In this document: piece by piece, positions 7,769 to 9,931 of the stretch | Layout: each line of letters begins with the position of its first letter | Position numbering within the stretch: the stretch's first letter is position 1 | Assembly (NCBI GenBank): GCA_023145935.1 | Contig: JAGLDB010000060.1 | Coordinates: 1 to 9,931, forward strand | Direction of reading: 5' to 3' | DNA from: Candidatus Sabulitectum sp. | GTDB taxonomy: Bacteria; Fermentibacterota; Fermentibacteria; Fermentibacterales; Fermentibacteraceae | Length of the DNA stretch: 9,931 nucleotides | Made by a program: the position numbers and the translations under genes | Notes under the pieces: model-generated | What the model was told of the DNA's origin: nothing | What the model saw: the letters and a program-made list of their open reading frames with translations, nothing else | The model's database searches: none

Positions 7769-9442
7769 ATGAGTCGTAAATCTGCCGGTAACAAGTATGA
7801 TGAGAGAAGATGTCAGCTTCTGGCTGCGGAGAGAAGGCTTTCCTCCGGTAATTCTATCGGTGTTTTTGAGACTCTCGTAGCTTTTCCCCGGGAATATGCC
7901 GAGGCTATGGGGCATCTTGCATTTCACCGGTTGTACAAGCAGTTGTCCACATGGCCTGACACGATTTGTGCCAGAGCTTTTCTTCCAGCAAAGGATGAGT
8001 ACAACTGGAGGAAGAGACAGCGAAAACCTGTTGAGACTCTGGACACCGGTAAATCCATAAAAGATTCAGATCTTCTCATTTTCCTCATGCCTTCTGAAAC
8101 CGACTGGTTTCCTGCTTTGCAGATGATGGAACTGTCTGAAATCGCTTTCCGGAATGATAAACGAGAGCACAAGTGGCCTATTCTTATAGCGACCGGTTTA
8201 AGCGTTACCGCAAATCCAATTCCACTGAGCAGTTTCTTTGATGCATTTATTATTGGTGAAACAGAACCTACTCTCGGGCCGGTTCTTGACATAATCAAAA
8301 GTCTTGGCTCACGAAGAAGGCCCAAATCAGAGATCCTTGCCGGCCTCGCAAAACTGCCTGGTCTCTATGTTCCCACTATACATGGCGCAAACCCGAAATA
8401 CTCCATTATGCGACAGTGGGCCAGTTCTGAGAGTATCGGAGCTCTAACAAATACAATATCCGCCCGGACCATTCTGCCAGATACCTATATTCTTGAGATT
8501 GCACGCGGTTGTCCTTTCAACTGTCGATTCTGCATGGCGGGTTATCTTCTTCTTCCGTACAGAGAGCAGCGTGCAGAAGATCTGGAAACAAAAATGTCTA
8601 AGCTGTCAGAGGGCACCAGTCTGGTCTACGCTGCATGCTCACCTGCCGATCACGATGAACTGACTGAACTTATGTGTATTGCAGAAAAGAATAAGCTTAA
8701 TGCCAGAATCAGTTCTAATATGAAAGAGTCACCAGAGCTTTCCCAGGAGCTTACCACCATTCTTAATGCCGAGACTCTTGTTCTGGTGCCGGAAACAGGC
8801 AGTGAGAGCTTGCGGAAGGTAATTGGAAAATTCAGGACCAATGAATCATATTTTAAAATTGTTCGTGAGATCTCTCCTGTTATGGAAAGTATTCAAGTTT
8901 GTGTTCAACTGGGAGTGCCTTTCGAAAGAGAGAGCGACAGGGTTGCAATTGTTGATTTTGTTAAAACCGTTATCAGCCTGACAGAGCTCCCTGTATCAGT
9001 TCGTATCGATCAGTTCATTCCCAGGCCATGGACCGCTTTTCAGTGGACTGCCATGGCAAATCTAAGAGATGTGCGGGAGCACCTGGTAGAATTGAGGGAG
9101 AATCTTGCACAGCTGGGCGTAGAGAAGATTACCGGTTTCGATCCCAGGGCAACACATATTCATGCATTGCTGATACGTGGCACCAGAGCTGTAGGCAGGG
9201 CATTGGAGATCAAGCTGGAAGGTGTTGGATGGAATACCGCATTTGATCGAGCAGGGCTTGATATGAATTGTGTCTTTAAGGAAAAGAGTCAGAGCGACAA
9301 GCTTCCATGGGAGTTTCTCAACATGGGCTTTGGTTATACCAGACTGGCCCGTGAATATCAGATGGCTCTTGCTGCTGAAGAGGAACGCTCTTCAGAGGAA
9401 GAATCGGATCAGGAAGTATTAAGAAGTATTAAGAAGAAATGA
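7769..9442 (+). CDS. Radical SAM protein with B12-binding-like N-terminal domain, function unknown
   Basis: 557 residues. The N-terminal third (about 30-175: VFETLVAFPREYAEAMGHLAFH, RAFLPAKDEYNW, SDLLIFLMPSETDW, DAFIIGETEPTLG) follows the degenerate cobalamin-binding-like fold that precedes many radical SAM cores, but no DxHxxG cobalamin ligand motif is present. The core has ARGCPFNCRFCMAGY with the CxxxCxxC cluster ligands Cys248, Cys252 and Cys255, then VPETGSESLRKVIGK (340-354). The C-terminal part (about 445-535: TGFDPRATHIHALLIRGTRAVG, LPWEFLNMGFGY) resembles the tail of the uncharacterised bacterial family I recall as TIGR03960, whose members often sit near ribosomal-protein and RNase genes. 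The tail is acidic then basic (EEESDQEV, IKKK). It is 90 bases after ftsZ with no intervening terminator. The enzyme class is clear; substrate and reaction are unknown. Confidence 0.88.
   Translation: MSRKSAGNKYDERRCQLLAAERRLSSGNSIGVFETLVAFPREYAEAMGHLAFHRLYKQLSTWPDTICARAFLPAKDEYNWRKRQRKPVETLDTGKSIKDSDLLIFLMPSETDWFPALQMMELSEIAFRNDKREHKWPILIATGLSVTANPIPLSSFFDAFIIGETEPTLGPVLDIIKSLGSRRRPKSEILAGLAKLPGLYVPTIHGANPKYSIMRQWASSESIGALTNTISARTILPDTYILEIARGCPFNCRFCMAGYLLLPYREQRAEDLETKMSKLSEGTSLVYAACSPADHDELTELMCIAEKNKLNARISSNMKESPELSQELTTILNAETLVLVPETGSESLRKVIGKFRTNESYFKIVREISPVMESIQVCVQLGVPFERESDRVAIVDFVKTVISLTELPVSVRIDQFIPRPWTAFQWTAMANLRDVREHLVELRENLAQLGVEKITGFDPRATHIHALLIRGTRAVGRALEIKLEGVGWNTAFDRAGLDMNCVFKEKSQSDKLPWEFLNMGFGYTRLAREYQMALAAEEERSSEEESDQEVLRSIKKK
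9413..9432 (+). repeat. Two-copy tandem 10-bp repeat at the 3' end of the radical SAM gene
   Basis: GAAGTATTAA occurs twice in direct succession, just before the stop codon. The unit is not a multiple of three, so it sits in two frames within the poorly constrained tail; it looks like a slippage duplication. Confidence 0.85.
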
Positions 9443-9463
9443 AATAAGAAGCAATGGAATAGA

Positions 9464-9490
9464 AAAAGGGGAAGCATTGCTTCCCCTTTT
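9464..9490. terminator. Bidirectional Rho-independent terminator between the radical SAM gene and rpmB
   Basis: A perfect 12-bp inverted repeat, AAAAGGGGAAGC / GCTTCCCCTTTT, with a 3-base ATT loop. On the plus strand the GC-rich stem is followed by TTTTGTC, on the minus strand by TTTTTCT, so either transcript gains a U tract. It begins 21 bases after the radical SAM stop and ends 16 bases from the rpmB stop. The first strong terminator in the window, it probably ends the whole plus-strand operon and the rpmB message. Confidence 0.93.
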
Positions 9491-9506
9491 GTCATAACAA
9501 AATAAT

Positions 9507-9695
9507 CTAACCTTTTATTACACGACCGCTTTTGATACAGGTTGTGCAGGCCTTGATCTTTTTGCGTCTTCCGTCAATTATGGCGTGGACGCTCTGCAGA
9601 TTCGGCTTGAACACATGTTTTGTACGCTTTACAGAGTGACTGACTCTGTTGCCAACGGATGGCTTCTTACCGCATATATCGCACTTCCAGGACAT
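9507..9695 (-). CDS. rpmB: 50S ribosomal protein L28 (bL28), zinc-ribbon form
   Basis: Small basic protein of the large ribosomal subunit. The 62 residues begin MSWKCDICGKKP, continue with GNRVSHSVKRTKHVFKPNLQ, and end KACTTCIKSGRVIKG, the full bL28 pattern. Two CxxC pairs (CDIC near the N terminus, CTTC near the C terminus) form the zinc ribbon of the C+ type; some bacteria also keep a cysteine-free copy used under zinc limitation, not seen here. The start at 9695 was chosen because MSxKCDxCGK is the normal N terminus and AAGGGAG lies 6 bases ahead. In-frame ATGs at 9719 and 9740 would add 8 or 15 residues foreign to the family. It converges on the radical SAM gene and diverges from ssrA. 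Confidence 0.96.
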   Translation of the reverse strand: MSWKCDICGKKPSVGNRVSHSVKRTKHVFKPNLQSVHAIIDGRRKKIKACTTCIKSGRVIKG

Positions 9696-9701
9696 TATTG
9701 T

Positions 9702-9708
9702 CTCCCTT
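9702..9708 (-). promoter_or_regulatory. Shine-Dalgarno of rpmB
   Basis: AAGGGAG on the minus strand, 6 bases before the ATG at 9695. It decides the short start over two upstream in-frame ATGs. Confidence 0.8.
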
Positions 9709-9730
9709 GCTGTTTCCATTATGAGTGCAA

Positions 9731-9759
9731 CATATAGCACATTCTCAGCATAAAATCAA
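9731..9759 (-). promoter_or_regulatory. Probable sigma70-type promoter of rpmB
   Basis: On the minus strand, TTGATT (9754-9759) and TATATG (9731-9736) are separated by exactly 17 bases, with a TGC extended -10 element directly before the -10 hexamer. Each hexamer matches consensus at four positions. Transcription would start near 9724, giving a leader of roughly 30 bases before the rpmB ATG. Confidence 0.55.
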
Positions 9760-9860
9760 GCGGGAACCACACACGAGGACTTTTTGTATATATTGCAAAG
9801 TAAAAATTCGTGGGGGCGACTGGTCTCGACGGGTGCGGATGTGATTCCGTAGGAGCATGC

Positions 9861-9893
9861 CGAGGTTCCATCGGCCTCGTAAAAAAGGTGGAA
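9861..9893 (+). other. tmRNA pseudoknot PK1
   Basis: Two interleaved helices can be drawn by eye: CGAGG (9861-9865) with CCTCG (9875-9879), and TTCCATC (9866-9872) with GGTGGAA (9887-9893), seven pairs including one G-U. This is the arrangement of PK1 in E. coli tmRNA. Its 3' end sets the expected place of the resume codon about 11-12 bases downstream. Confidence 0.82.
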
Positions 9894-9903
9894 AAAGAAA
9901 TAA

Positions 9904-9924
9904 TTGCCGCATAATTAGCGACAG
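9904..9924 (+). other. Putative tmRNA tag frame reduced to Ala-Ala-stop, within a helix-5-like hairpin
   Basis: Twelve bases after PK1 the sequence ATAATT precedes GCC (9906-9908), matching the usual context and spacing of a resume codon (E. coli ATAGTC-GCA). The frame is GCC GCA TAA, so only two residues would be encoded. UUGCCGC (9904-9910) pairs with GCGACAG (9918-9924), with one C-A mismatch, around the loop AUAAUUA that holds the stop codon; in E. coli helix 5 also loops out the tag stop. ATAATT occurs twice, at 9900-9905 and 9911-9916. An alternative frame from GCG at 9918 (Ala-Thr-Ala-Ala, running off the window) is possible but lies 24 bases from PK1, further than is usual. Confidence 0.5.
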
Positions 9925-9931
9925 CTGCCCG

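Larger units (their letters stand above)
9812..9931 (+). ncRNA. ssrA: Transfer-messenger RNA (tmRNA), 5' part; continues past the window
   Basis: tmRNA rescues stalled ribosomes with SmpB by acting first as tRNA-Ala and then as a short mRNA. The 5' end GGGGGCGACTGG is the acceptor strand plus D-arm region of the tRNA-like domain. The third base, G3, would form the alanine-identity G-U pair with a 3' strand outside the window. The conserved block GGAGCATGCCGAGG (9852-9865) and GGCCTCGTAAAAAA (9873-9886) match tmRNA closely. The D-loop motif reads GGTCTCGACGGG where most tmRNAs have GGNTTCGACGGG. No convincing promoter hexamers were settled on; TAAAAA (9801-9806) sits where a -10 would be. The mRNA-like part is abnormal (see the tag entry). 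The 3' tRNA half and remaining pseudoknots are not visible. Confidence 0.94.

Noticed and set aside
9696..9740. N-terminal extension of L28 from ATG at 9740 or 9719
   Set aside because: bL28 normally begins at MSxKCDxCGK; the SD at 9702-9708 is placed for the ATG at 9695, and the predicted promoter -10 lies inside the longer frame.
9785..9794. TGTATATATT as a -10 element for ssrA
   Set aside because: It lies too far upstream of the mature 5' end for direct initiation there and has no good -35 at 16-18 bases; it could serve only if a leader is processed off, which cannot be judged here.
1..9931. Mobile elements, CRISPR arrays, phage or defence genes
   Set aside because: No repeat-spacer pattern, transposase, integrase or terminal inverted repeats were seen; every long frame is explained by core housekeeping genes except the radical SAM gene.

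Overview
The window is a stretch of bacterial chromosome carrying the 3' half of a division and cell wall (dcw) cluster. The plus-strand order is murD (5' end cut by the window edge), ftsW, murG, murC, ftsQ, ftsA, ftsZ. It is followed by a radical SAM protein gene of unknown function, a minus-strand rpmB (ribosomal protein L28), and the 5' part of ssrA (tmRNA), which runs off the right edge. Nearly all sequence is coding. No mobile element, CRISPR array, tRNA or rRNA was seen.

Positions 1-7678: the seven dcw genes are packed end to end. Start and stop codons overlap as ATGA at murD/ftsW, ftsW/murG and murG/murC, as GTGA at murC/ftsQ and as TAATG at ftsQ/ftsA. Only nine bases separate ftsA from ftsZ. 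MurD, MurC and MurG make the cytoplasmic and lipid-linked peptidoglycan precursors. FtsW polymerises lipid II at the septum. FtsQ, FtsA and FtsZ belong to the divisome, with FtsA tethering FtsZ to the membrane through a visible C-terminal amphipathic helix. No murB or ddl lies between murC and ftsQ, unlike E. coli. No hairpin terminator is visible after ftsZ, so the radical SAM gene (7769-9442) may be read from the same transcript. The first strong terminator is the perfect 12-bp hairpin at 9464-9490, which is placed to stop both the plus-strand transcript and the converging rpmB transcript.

Positions 9696-9811 are a short divergent region with a good promoter candidate for rpmB; ssrA begins at 9812. 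The tmRNA 5' tRNA-like strand and the first pseudoknot are well formed. Where the tag-peptide frame should follow, however, the sequence reads only Ala-Ala-stop. This is the most unusual observation in the window: a natural minimal tag, a deletion of tag codons, or an assembly error.

The organism is a bacterium with moderate G+C (judged by eye) and a complete FtsA/FtsZ/FtsW divisome. The compact murD-ftsW-murG-murC-ftsQ-ftsA-ftsZ order, the DEFDR variant in MurC and the IPTFLQR-type FtsZ tail resemble the Bacteroidetes/Fibrobacteres/Gemmatimonadetes broad group or a related uncultured phylum. That placement is inference. Several enzymes diverge at usually conserved positions (MurG HEQN loop, FtsA phosphate-2 loop, MurD and MurC DHLD motifs), which fits a deep-branching lineage.
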